The notes under the pieces are model-generated. The model saw only the letters and a list, made by a program, of their open reading frames with translations. It searched no databases and was not told where the DNA came from. From positions 1 to 21,746 of the forward strand of contig JADGJT010000374.1 of assembly GCA_027604005.1 (NCBI GenBank): a stretch of 21,746 bases of DNA. The letters are read 5' to 3'. The DNA is from Dinochytrium kinnereticum (lineage: Eukaryota > Chytridiomycota > Chytridiomycetes > Chytridiales > Chytridiaceae). Every line of letters begins with the position of its first letter. Positions within the stretch are counted from its first letter, which is position 1. This document shows positions 1 through 10,032 of the stretch, piece by piece. A program made the position numbers and the translations under genes.

Positions 1-577
1 GGCACCAAAAGAAGAAGGAAAAGGGGTGAAAAGAAAAGGAAAAAGGTGAGGTTGACAAAAACCCAACAGCGGACAGAAAGGAGAAGAAGAAGACAGAGTT
101 TGAAAGAAGCAATCAAAGGGAGGGTAATCAAAAAAAACAACAATAACAGCAACAATCACAACAAATCACTGAAAAGGAGGTAGCAAAAAATGAAGAAGGA
201 AAAAAAAAATTACAACATCAACAGTGTGGATTAACTTGTTTGCCAAAACGCAAAGAGTGGGGCGTGGGAAAACACAATCTTTAAACAGGGGTAAAAGAGA
301 AAGGAAAAACCGAACCGAGAAAAAAATTAAAACTGAAAGCGGAAAAGGAGAAACATGATTTCATCAATTAAGACTGATTCTCAAAAATAGAAGAAATTAA
401 AAAAAGGGAGATATTTGAAGCCACTATAAAGAAAATTAAAAACTCCATCCGAACGACCAGTTTCACCACAATCCAAACCCCAGAGACAGAAAAGAAGAAA
501 AAAAAAAAATAATTACACCGTTCCAATTCAACATATCATTATAAACCCTCCACAAACACTTCAACCCCCTTGATCTC
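1..577. other. A/purine-rich 3' flank, no gene
   Basis: This stretch lies downstream of the minus-strand receptor gene. It is extremely A- and purine-rich on the plus strand, which is T/pyrimidine-rich in the direction of transcription of that gene, and it holds no open frame with coding character. It probably contains the 3' untranslated region and terminator of the receptor gene, but I cannot place a cleavage site. Confidence 0.6.
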
Positions 578-3500
578 CTAAATCCCCAACTCAAGCTCAT
601 CCAACCTCTTCTGCAACTTCACCCTCTCCCCCTCCGAAACCTCCCCAGCAAGCCTCTCCTTCAAAGCCTTAATCTGTCTCTCCTCCCTCTCCTTCTTCTC
701 ATTCCGAATCCTCAGGTAAGCCTCCTCCGTGATCCTCCCAGTCATCAACAGCGCCTCGGCGCTGTCCGACGCGATCACCGTTCCAGAGGAGATGGGGGAG
801 GTCGTGCCGTTGTGATTGTTGGTCGAGGTCGAGGTCAGGGATGTCGTTGTGAGTTTGGGTGGGGTGGGGGAGGAGGGAAGCATGGAGTCGCCGAGGGCGC
901 CACCAGAGGGGATGAGGCAGGCTAGGGGGAAGACTCCGCTGCGGGGACCTTCGGGGGTGTCGATCTCGCCAAAGGCGTAGCCGTCTAGGATTGGGTGGGT
1001 GGGTGAGAGAAAGGTTAGAAAAAAAGTGACCGGGGAAAAGAGAAAGCCACTCCCCATAAGAGTGATTGCAAAGAGCAGCAAATGAGAGGGGAAGAAAAGG
1101 ACTTCATCATCTCCACCCCAATAACAAGAAAAGGGCAACAACAACAATAAAAGAGAGAAAAAAAGAGAGAGAAAAAGAAAGAAAAAAAGAAGAAGAAGAA
1201 TAGAGTGAACTATAACCAAACCCCCTCACCATCATAAGCAGTCTTGAGCAAGACCAGATCCCCAACCCTCAACAACAACTCATCCATCTGCGTGGGCTCA
1301 AAAGCAAACACAACAACATGCTTCCGTCCCATACTCTCCACAACAGCCCCAGCCCCACCACCACCCCTCACCGAGCTCCCAGCAACCGACAAAGCCGTCC
1401 CCCTACCAAAGGTCGCAAAGCCCCCAACTTCACTATTCAACACGCTCGGCGTGCCCGCCCTCCCACTGGGGACCATTGGAACAGGCACCGCCGCAGCAGG
1501 GATCATGTAGTTCGGGGTGGTGGAGTTGGAGATGCTAGAACGGTTTAGGGCCGCCACACGGGGGGGAGGGGAGACAACTGAGTCGTAGTCGGAGGAGAAG
1601 GGGTATGATTTTGAGGTTTGGGAGTGAAGAATCGCGGTGCTGCGGGGGTTTGACGCCGCCTCCCAGATGTACTTTCCGTTGGCGGTGGCCGGAGATAAAG
1701 GAGGAGAGGTGGGAGAGGTCAAGACGTCGTTTGGGGAATTGACGCCGTACATGACATCAGGGTCATCGTTCCCATAGGCCATCTGATCAGCGTCCGGGAC
1801 AAATGGGGGAACGGTTGGCGCGAGCGGTTTCTCAAAAGGCCAACGGTTGTTGCGTTTCTGAATGATCAGGAGGGCGACCACTATAGCGATGAACACAACA
1901 CCGGCAACAATCCCAGAAATGATCATCACAACGGGCGTATTGGTGCTGGGTGGGTCAACATTTGCGTTGGCGACTCCCACCGTCGAGGTCACTCTGGCAG
2001 TCTCCGAAGGGTTCGCGGAGGTTGTCGAAAGGATAGACCGGTCGATAATGGCTTGGACATTTCGACCAGCGATGAGAAGACCGTCTTGGGCGGTCAGGTT
2101 TGGGGTGCGGAAAAATGTTTGAAGGTCTCGACCCATTGAATCAGAGATGTCAAGCCAGAGGGGTCCTACTTTTCTTGCGGGGAGAACGGTGAGCTGACGA
2201 CGATCTCTGATGTTTCGGAGGACCGAGCAGGGTATGTGGGTGCCGCAGAGGGTGGCGTCTGTCAAGATTAAGGGTTATGTAAGGTGTTAGAAGAATAAAA
2301 CTCATGATTGCAACAGCTCAACCTTAATCAACCAAGAGGCAGCGAAAAACAAGAAAAAAGAAGAAGAAAAAAAACTGCCCAAAAAAAGGGGGGAAAAAAA
2401 CTCAACTATTCGACCCAACGTAACTACTCCAGGTAGAAGGAATCCCAAACAACAACCCCCTATCAACCTGCACAGCCTCCGAATTCAAGAACCTCAACAC
2501 CCTCAATGCAAGCGCCTGATTCCTCGACCTAGTCGAGATGGCTAAATGGTATCCAGAGACCGTCGACGATGACATGGTAGCCGTCTTACCGGGAAGCGTC
2601 GTCACGTTCCATTTTCCTACTATAGGGGTTGAAGCGACTGATTTTGAGTAGTGTGATGCACGGCCCTATATTAACATTGCGGAGAGCGGGGGGTGTGGGC
2701 GGGGGGGGGGGGATGAGAATGTTGTGTTTTTAGTCGGCGAATGGTTGGATGAATGAAGCGCTTAAATAGGTATAAGGTTGATACGTTACTTGGAAAAAGA
2801 CTGCATTGCCCTGCGACCACTGATCAAAAGCATCGTCATAGCTGTAGGTCGCGGCCTCTGGCTTGATGATACCGGTGTAAGTCCAGTTCCGAACTTGGGT
2901 AAGGATGCTCGCAAAATCAGGGTCACCAAAGTTAAAGGTCAGACCACCGCCAATGAGAGGAGTGGAAGAAGATGAAAAGAGCCATTCTCCCGCAGCGTAA
3001 ACACCTGATTGGTCTGCAAACACATTATCAGAGCTGCGTTAGGGTATTGTTGTTGTTTTTCTCAAGGAATGCATAAAAACTTTGAAAAAAAAACGAGGCA
3101 TCGGCGGAAAACAGGGGATGCCTACTTCTAAAGCCTGTCAGAAAGCAACTGATGGGACTTCCAGGGTTTTGGGAAACGAAGGCTCGGCAGGTTGTTTCAA
3201 GTTCCGTCCATGTCCTGGGGACTTGTGCACCAAGGGTTTCAAGAAAATCTGTGCGGTAGTAAAAGACACCAAAGTCTGCCCAAAAAGGCACAGCGACTTT
3301 ATAAGAGAAAAGATAAAAAATAGTCGTTAGAGGAAGACAGAAAGTGAAAGGTCAAAGAGTATCGGCTAATAGGGGGGGAAATTGGCGGCATATTTTGGTA
3401 CGAAAAAAACCAGATTAGATTAAGGTGCCAGTCCCTTCAGCAGATAAGGCCAAGAAACAAGATTGTTGGTGAGCTGCCTTTACAGCAGAAAAAAAGAATA

Positions 3501-4242
3501 GATGATTTCAGGCCTGCCATTGCCAGCAATATCCTGCATGGAAAAGAGAGAGAAAAAATGGAGGCACCCATCCGACAAGATCTGGCTGTAAAAGTCACTT
3601 TCAACAGTGCTGCCAACTCACCCAATTTGGAATTATAAGTATCCAACTCGATGGTTTCAGGAATCTGAGCATTCAATGCAGTGGTAAGCTCCGCGGTGGC
3701 GGTTCCGGACGGATCCACGGACAACAGGTCGACAAAGTGCTGATCCGCCAAAGAGGTCGTCCATGATTGCTCGACCATGAAGATGTCATACCCATCCGAA
3801 TCCAATTTAACTCTAAGATCCGCCCTGTACTCATCTTCACCGAGGTTGACGAGCTCAATTAGAACGCTTGCGCTGTTTTCCGCTTCAAACGGCGCGAGAA
3901 GAGTTTTGAGACGGAGGGTTTCGCCTGTTGGATCCATTGTGGCGGTACGGCCATAAACTCGGATGATAGTTGCTGTGTAGTTGTGTGTGTGTGTGTGTGT
4001 GTGTGAGTGAGTGAGTGAGTGACGGATTAGAAGGGTGTTGGTGGTGTGTGGATAGTATAAAAAAATAAAAAATAAAAAAGGAGGCGTTTGGGGGGGATGA
4101 GAAAGAGGAGAGAGGGAAGAAGATGATTCTCACGTTGCTGGTCTTGAGCATGGACGGCAAGAGAACAGAATATTGAGATGAGGAGGAGGATGGTGTGCAT
4201 CGAGTGGCAAGCGGTCGAAGCAACAGGCCTCATGATGGCCAT
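578..4242 (-). CDS. Receptor-like protein: signal peptide, bacterial-type solute-binding domain, TM helix, SH3-like domain
   Basis: Deduced exons (minus strand): 4242-4134, 3972-3622, 3296-3126, 3013-2790, 2665-2428, 2258-1230, 984-578; 842 aa. All junctions are GT-AG and keep frame (one is phase 0, the rest phase 1). Residues 1-32 are a signal peptide (cleavage after AVHA; in-frame Mets at 4233 and 4200 are alternative starts). Residues about 37-455 match extracellular solute-binding protein family 1: PTIIRVYG first strand, YDIFMVEQSW, TYNSKLVAVPFWADFGVFYY spanning a splice, RTWTELE, GKWNVTTLPG, SGYHLAIS. A hydrophobic helix at 473-498 is followed by a basic QKRNNR stop-transfer. Residues about 678-735 are SH3-like (HVVVFAFEP, DELLLRVGDLVLL, DDGYAFGE, GVFPLACL). 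The C-terminus (about 785-842) is a charged predicted coiled coil. The ectodomain should bind a sugar or similar small ligand outside and signal through SH3 contacts inside (inference). There is no kinase and there are no ABC partners nearby. Confidence 0.82.
3982..4021. repeat. (GT)n/(GAGT)n microsatellite
   Basis: About 12 GT units are followed by four GAGT units. The tract lies inside intron 1 (4133-3973) of the solute-binding receptor gene, just upstream (in gene sense) of its acceptor CTACACAG. On the sense strand it reads as an (AC)n tract. Confidence 0.9.
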
Positions 4243-5018
4243 CCAGTTGTTCCCAGCAAGAGTATGCAGCGTCGACTGTCCAGAGAAGGATCAAGAGAGG
4301 AGCAGGAAATGAATGTGTGTTGATGATGGATGGACGGAACGGATGGATGGAAGGAAGGGGGGCGGGGAGAAGAAGAAGACGGCGGTGGTCTCCAGCGATG
4401 CACAGACAGGCCGTCGCCGTCGTCAGGTGAGAAATAACAAAAGAGTGAAGTTTCCCACGGTCTCTCACGGGTGCAATTAAAAAAAAAGGAAATTAAAATA
4501 ATAATAATAATGTTTATTTGAAAAAACAATTTAAAACATCTCATTGGCCAGCAGCAATGGAATGGGTGTCACAGCCAGTCACAGAGAGGCACGAGCAGCA
4601 GCAGCAGCAGCAGCAGTTCTGTTCTGTCTGTCTGTCTGTTCTGTTCTGTCTGTCTGTCTATGGTCCATCCATCCATCCATCCAATTCCATCCAACCCAAC
4701 ATCTGCTTTATTAAATTATTATTCAGTGCTTGTATTACGGTGAATGCCTCTCATGTGCTTGATGACAATCCTGTGACAATCTCACAAACAAACAAACAAA
4801 CACACACAAACAGACAGACAAACACACACACGACCCTCCCCTCACACTCACACTCACTCTCTCTCCCTCTCTCCCTCGCACCCCCTCACTCTCAACTCAC
4901 TCAATCGAGAGGAAAACATTCCTTTTCCTTCCACAGCCTTCCATCCACTCGCCCTCCCCTCCCCTCCCTTCCCTTCCATTTCCTTCCCTCTCCCTCCACA
5001 TCCCTTTCTCTCCCAGAG
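4243..5018. promoter_or_regulatory. Divergent intergenic region between two receptor genes
   Basis: This 776 bp gap separates the start codons of the minus-strand solute-binding receptor and the plus-strand LRR gene, so it must hold both promoters. It contains several microsatellites and, from about 4840 to 5015, a long CT-rich pyrimidine tract running up to the LRR start codon, typical of fungal 5' leaders. The AT-rich centre (about 4480-4515) is a candidate core promoter zone. I see no clear TATA or CCAAT element. The frame upstream of 5019 stays open to 4518, but this is low-complexity sequence, not protein-like. Confidence 0.55.
4594..4684. repeat. Clustered CAG, TCTG and CCAT microsatellites
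   Basis: Seven CAG units (4596-4616) are followed by interrupted TCTG/TTCTG units (4617-4659) and five CCAT units (4665-4684). They sit in the shared intergenic region of the two receptor genes and are likely length-polymorphic. Confidence 0.9.
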
Positions 5019-7527
5019 ATGGCATCGCCCTCACCTCCTCCTCCTCCTCCGTCGTCTCTGCTCGCACAATGCAACAAGCTCTCCACCGCCCTCACCTCCC
5101 TCGGCATCACTCCTCCCTGGGAGAACGACCCTGCAAAGGACGCCATCGAATTGATCCAGGACGAGCTCACCGCCGCCCTCCAGGGCATCGTCGCCCCCGC
5201 CCCAAAGATTCCTCCCTCCTCCCCCCTCCTCTGCTGCACCGCCCTCCGCGATCCTCCACCGCCAGCAACCCCTCAAGTCGCCACAACCAATAATAACAAC
5301 ATAAAGCACACCATAGTCAACCCTCACGACGACCCAGTTCTGTTCCCGCGTCCCATTCCAAACGCGCCTCCTCCCTTGGAGTGGCCTTCAGAGTACTTGC
5401 AAAAGACTGCATCAACAACCACGAGTGGTGCTTCTAACGGTGGCCTGTTGCAACCCGGTGAGGTCTATCTAGGTGATGAGCAGACCGATGATGTTGCCAA
5501 AGAGCCCTTTGAGGGTCATGGTGGCGGTGTCTTTGGCAGCTTCTTGGGGGGTGATGTCGTCTCAAAAGTTTTTTGCGAGGAGGCGCCTGCCACCGGGAGG
5601 AGGTCCATTGTTTCTGTGTGAGTATCCAGTGAGAGAGCTGTGCGAATACTCCGACCGAAGCAAGTAGTCATGCCGCCTGTGGCGGCTATCATAACAACGA
5701 GCAAAGTTACTCCTTTAATGGCGAGCAAAGCGAGCAACTATACCTCTTTTGTTTACGAGCGAAACAACCACTTCAAACAGCTCAATGTCATGTCTTTTTT
5801 ACACTGTTATTGGCAAGCAACGATTTAACAACTCATTTAATCTATTGCATCTAGAGAGATCAGGATCAACCCAAAGGGCAACTTCACATGCAACGGAACC
5901 GTGTTCCCAGATTTGGACGGGCTTGTAAACCTTCGAAAGCTGTAAGTTTATGTTTACTCTTTTTTCTCATCTCAATGCATTTACTTTCTTTATTGGTACA
6001 CTGTCGCGTTCCAACCAAATACACCATCTAAAAAATACTCTCACATGTGCCAGAACCATTACTGGATGTGACATGAACGGCGCTACCATTCCTTGGCGAA
6101 GTTTTGCGCGAGTGACTTACAAGCTCGAGCACATGTAAGCCCCATTTCCTAACCTCACCCGCCTTCAATCAACACATCACAACCCATATCCGCCACGGAA
6201 CAAAAATATAACCATATTACTCCTTTTTCATCACTTTCCCTTTCCAACAAAAGCGCACTGGTGTCCAATAACATCACAGGCCGAATCCCAGCCGACATAG
6301 GGGAGATCAGGAACCTCACCAGTCTTCGTCTTGACGGGAACAGGATTGAAGGGATCTTGCCGGCTGCCGTTGGGCGGTTGGGCAATTTAGAGATTTTGTC
6401 GGTGTTTTTTTTTTCCTTCTCTCCCTTTCGTTTCTGAAATGGTTTTGCTGATCGGCTCTTCTTTGGTTTTTTTGTTGTGTTGTGGGTAGACGGTTGTCTG
6501 GGAATTTGGGGATGAATGGAGTTCTACCTCCTTCCATGGCTGGAATGAAGAAATTGGATTGGATGTAAGATTCAGTTTTGTTTTTGTTTGGGATACTGTT
6601 CTTTTTCATGGCTGCGCTAACCTCCCTATCCTCCCTTCATCCCAACGACCAACAACAACATCAATCTCACCAACTACAAACCAACTAACCAATGAATCCC
6701 AATCGAAACCAACAAATAGCGACATCACCAACACATCCATAACCGGCACCCTTCCAACCACACCCCTCCCAGACTCCATCACAACCTGTCGTCTCCCCCA
6801 GACCTTCTGCGTTCCAACCTCCTTCTCCTCTTCCCCAACATCCCTCTACGAAACCCCATGCGGTCTCCTCCCACCCTGCAACTCAACCGAACCATGGGGA
6901 ACCCCAACAAGAGTCTCCACCTCCACAGCACCCATCATCCCACGCACAATCTCACAGGTCACCACAACCACCTCCATCATCATCATCCCACCCCCTCTCC
7001 TCACCTCCAATCAATCAACGAGCCTGATCATCCCACCACCCCCTTCCCCAGCCACAACACTCCTCCAAACAGCCACCCAACCCATCATCGAGGCAAAGTT
7101 CCTTCCACCCCCCATCCCACCCCCCTCCACCCCCACCCCTCCTCCACCCCCCTCCTCGTCCCCAATCCCCGCAATCACAGGCGCAATCACAGCCACAGCC
7201 GTCCTCCTGACCGCCATCCTAGGCGTGATAGCCTACCGTCGTCACCGTCGTCGTCATCATCAACATAACTCCCCTCCCTCCACCGCACAACGACACGACG
7301 AGGATGACGGGGACGACGCGTTTGACATTCAGCTGGGGACTCTGACGGGGTTAGGTGAGGGCGGGGGGGACCGGTGGGTTCAGGTTGGGGAGGAGAGAGG
7401 TGGTGGGGGTGATGAGGGGGTGGTTGTGTCGCCGTTTGCTGATCCCGGGAGCGTGAATCCCTTCTCGGATTGCATCGAGGAGGAGGAGGAGGAGGAGGAG
7501 AAACGGGGGTTTTCACGGTTGGGTTAA
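5019..7527 (+). CDS. LRR receptor-like protein, single TM, no kinase
   Basis: Deduced exons: 5019-5617, 5855-5941, 6054-6134, 6254-6397, 6490-6564, 6720-7527; 597 aa. All five introns are phase 2. Exons 2-6 encode plant-type leucine-rich repeats of the LxxLxLxxNxITGxIP kind (residues about 215-345): LVNLRKLTITGCDMNGATIP, then ALVSNNITGRIP, LRLDGNRIEGILP, RLSGNLGMNGVLP and DITNTSITGTLP. Four cysteines (352, 359, 376, 383) form a cap. A Pro/Ser/Thr-rich stalk leads to a helix at about 480-501 and a basic YRRHRRRHH stop, then an acidic tail ending in a run of eight Glu. The N-terminal 200 aa contain CNKLSTALTSLGITPPW, which resembles an LRR N-cap, but no signal peptide is visible, so exon 1 or the true start may be wrong. 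The donor after exon 4 is unusual (GTCGGT). A role in ligand recognition is inferred. Confidence 0.72.
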
Positions 7528-9262
7528 TTACCCCCCTTGTAGGGAGGTCGCGACTGATAGAAGGAATGAAGGATGTTGTGGAAGTGATGGGAGGGTTGAT
7601 CTTGGATGGGATGTTTCAACTAGGGATGAGAATATCGGCTTGAGTTGTGCAAAGACGGGGGTGGGGATTACCTTCCAATTTAGATGAACTTTGTTGGAAG
7701 GTTCAGTCTGCTATGCCATTATTCATCATCCATTATTTTTTTTTTCTTTTTTTCATTCGCATTATCAAACCTGTTTTCACTTCATTATTCAGACCTATTT
7801 ATTTTCTTCTCCACCGCAGTACCAGACCTTATCTCCTCACTTTATTTGCTTACCCCCTCCAACTTTTTCTCTAACGCAGTGCATAGAAGTGATATAGACT
7901 CTACCTCACCCTCTTTCGTGAGATTTTTGTTTCTTCCCCCAATAACACCTTGACCTAATCATGCTCCTCCTGGATCAACTAATGCCTTTTAAAGCCAATG
8001 TTTGGGTATGCGTGTTAAAAATAAGCTCGCACTCATTCATCCACCATTTCTTTCTTCTTTCTTTCTATGTTGGGGCAGTTATGTGCTCTGTAGACACGGG
8101 GGACGATTCTCTTCCCTTGCTTTCTTTTTTTTTTTTTGGTCGGTTTGCTCGTGAGGTGGTGGTGTGAAGGGTTGAGAAGAAATGAGATTCACTTTTTCTT
8201 TCCCTTCCTTTTCTTTTGTGGGTGATTGGACACGTCGTGAGATTAAGTAAAGAATAAAAAACAGGTGTTGGTCGTTTAGTCGAAAAAGTCACTTTCCCCC
8301 CCACTTTGGATGTCGGGTCACCAGTATAGGACAAGGCACAACCACCCAAGAACCGACAACAACACACCACCGTCCCGTTTATGTTCTTATTCTCGTACGC
8401 AATACCTTTTGATCATATTTATCGTGCTTCGATTCACACGAGTCCCATTAACGGATGAGTGAAAATGGGTGTAGAGTCGACGCACAGCCAACAGTCTTGA
8501 AGTTTGAAGGTCATAAAACCATTTCAAGCAGGCCTGATTTGAATGAATCTCAACCTGTAGAGAGAATAAAAAAGAAAAAAGAAAAAAAAAAAAATAGGAC
8601 GAACTCAACTCAAGACCGCCACATAACTTAGACGGGCAACTCCTCCCTCAAAAAAGCGGGAAAAAAAACAAACGTTCAATTCACCCCTACCCCCGCTGAA
8701 CGTGCTTTCATATGCATGTCTTCCTAGGCGAACGCACTGTCGTTCAAAGATCGTACGTATCATGGCATCAGTCACCGGTCATCAAATGTTGATGCCTCAA
8801 TCCCCAAAAGTACCACAGACCTGTGGTTGGACCAGACGTGCCCACCACCTGAACGACCATATATTCTGCGAGTCCACTTTTAACGTACTGCCACTGCTAC
8901 GTGTGAGAGATGTCAGGGATCGTTGACGATGCTGAGTTTGTTGAGGTTGCTGCGAACTTTAGGAGGGATCTTCGGTATGGGTAGACCAAGTGTTTGAATC
9001 TGCTGTAACGGGAGTGGAGAGTTGCGTGGTTGATGGTGTGTGTGATGAAACGCTCCAATTCACTACCCCTCACTAACGCTGATTGCTCATGTTCTTGCTT
9101 TTGAGACTCTGCAAGTACGAGGCCAGACGTTAGTATGGTTGATTACATGTGAGAAGTGGTGGCTGGTGGGTTCCTTTACTTGAGCGACCCTTTTTTTTTT
9201 TCTCTTTCGTTTTGCTCTAAAACAGTTAACTGGACACAGACGTCTCTTCCGACTGTGCTTTT

Positions 9263-9305
9263 TCCTCATTAATTATTATTGTTGTTGTTGTTGCTGTTGT
9301 TGTTG
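9263..9305. repeat. ATT/TTG trinucleotide repeats
   Basis: An ATT/GTT-type trinucleotide run (TTATTATTGTTGTTG and following) lies in the non-coding stretch upstream of the VWD array. A second (ATT)n run lies near 9428-9444. Confidence 0.75.
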
Positions 9306-9992
9306 GTAGATCCCATCCCCTTGAGAGCCGAAACATGTTTCTTGCCTCCTGTGAAGAATCCTTCCAGTTTCTCGCTTCAGGTTTATTTTTTTTATTTTTT
9401 ATCTTATTTTAAGACTCTTTCAGCCCTATTATTATTATTATTATTGGTTTCTGGTGTTTCTTAAGATTTGGTGTTTTTTTCCCTGCACACCCGTGGTTGT
9501 TTACTCTCCTTTCTTTCCTTTCCACACAAAACACACTCAATGCTACTGTTTCCACCTTTTTGTTTCAGCCTGTTATTTGCTGTCTGAAATGGGCTGGAGG
9601 GCAGCAGAACCCCCAAAGGCGATGGAGGAGGAGCTGGTGGGACGTCGGGAGGAGTTGCACCGACAATTCCAAACAGGCAAATTTCAGCTCAGTGTCCAAG
9701 CCCCGTTCCTCTCCTCCTCTCCCCTCCTCTCCTCTCCTCCTTCCTTGCCTTGCCCCTGCCCTTTCTCCACCTGCCGAAACCATCGAAGGCAGCTGGTCCG
9801 TCCCCCTTCTTTTCAGAACCCATGCCGCGTCCTGCCGCATGATTGGTGCGTGAGCTGCAGGGAAACCTGCCTCTTCCCTGAGCAACAGGCGCGACTGCAT
9901 TGCCCTTTGCTGAATAAAAACCAAAGGTTCCCCTCCCTCCCCTCCTGTTCACTCCACTCCCCTTCACCCATCCGCTACTTTGTATACACTTT

Positions 9993-9999
9993 TATATAG
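9993..9999 (+). promoter_or_regulatory. Possible TATA box of VWD gene A
   Basis: TATATAG lies 34 bp before the start codon at 10033 in otherwise CT-rich upstream DNA. A transcription start about 25-30 bp downstream would give a very short leader. This rests on the motif alone. Confidence 0.35.
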
Positions 10000-10032
10000 A
10001 CTTGCAGTCACATACACAGCACAATAGAAATC

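Larger units (their letters stand above)
7528..10032. other. 2.5 kb intergenic stretch without a convincing gene
   Basis: The stretch is pyrimidine-rich with T tracts and ATT/TTG microsatellites. Open frames here are low-complexity (Phe/Leu/Ser-rich) and lack family resemblance. Two pieces of less biased sequence, about 8380-8580 and 8700-9000, hold short minus-strand frames each preceded by an acceptor-like CTACAG or TTACAG (for example QIQTLGLPIPKIPPKVRSNL, about 8929-8999), but I cannot build a gene from them. No tRNA, 5S or spliceosomal snRNA signature was seen. The last part serves as promoter for the first VWD gene. Confidence 0.6.

Noticed and set aside
4518..5018. Open frame continuing upstream of the LRR start, with Gln, Ser/Leu and Pro stretches
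   Set aside because: It is the translation of CAG, TCTG, CCAT and CT microsatellites, with no further Met near a credible leader; more likely untranslated DNA.
9454..9999. Plus-strand frame of 181 codons before VWD copy A
   Set aside because: Mostly Ser/Pro/Leu low complexity from CT-rich promoter DNA; no matching splice sites and no family motif.
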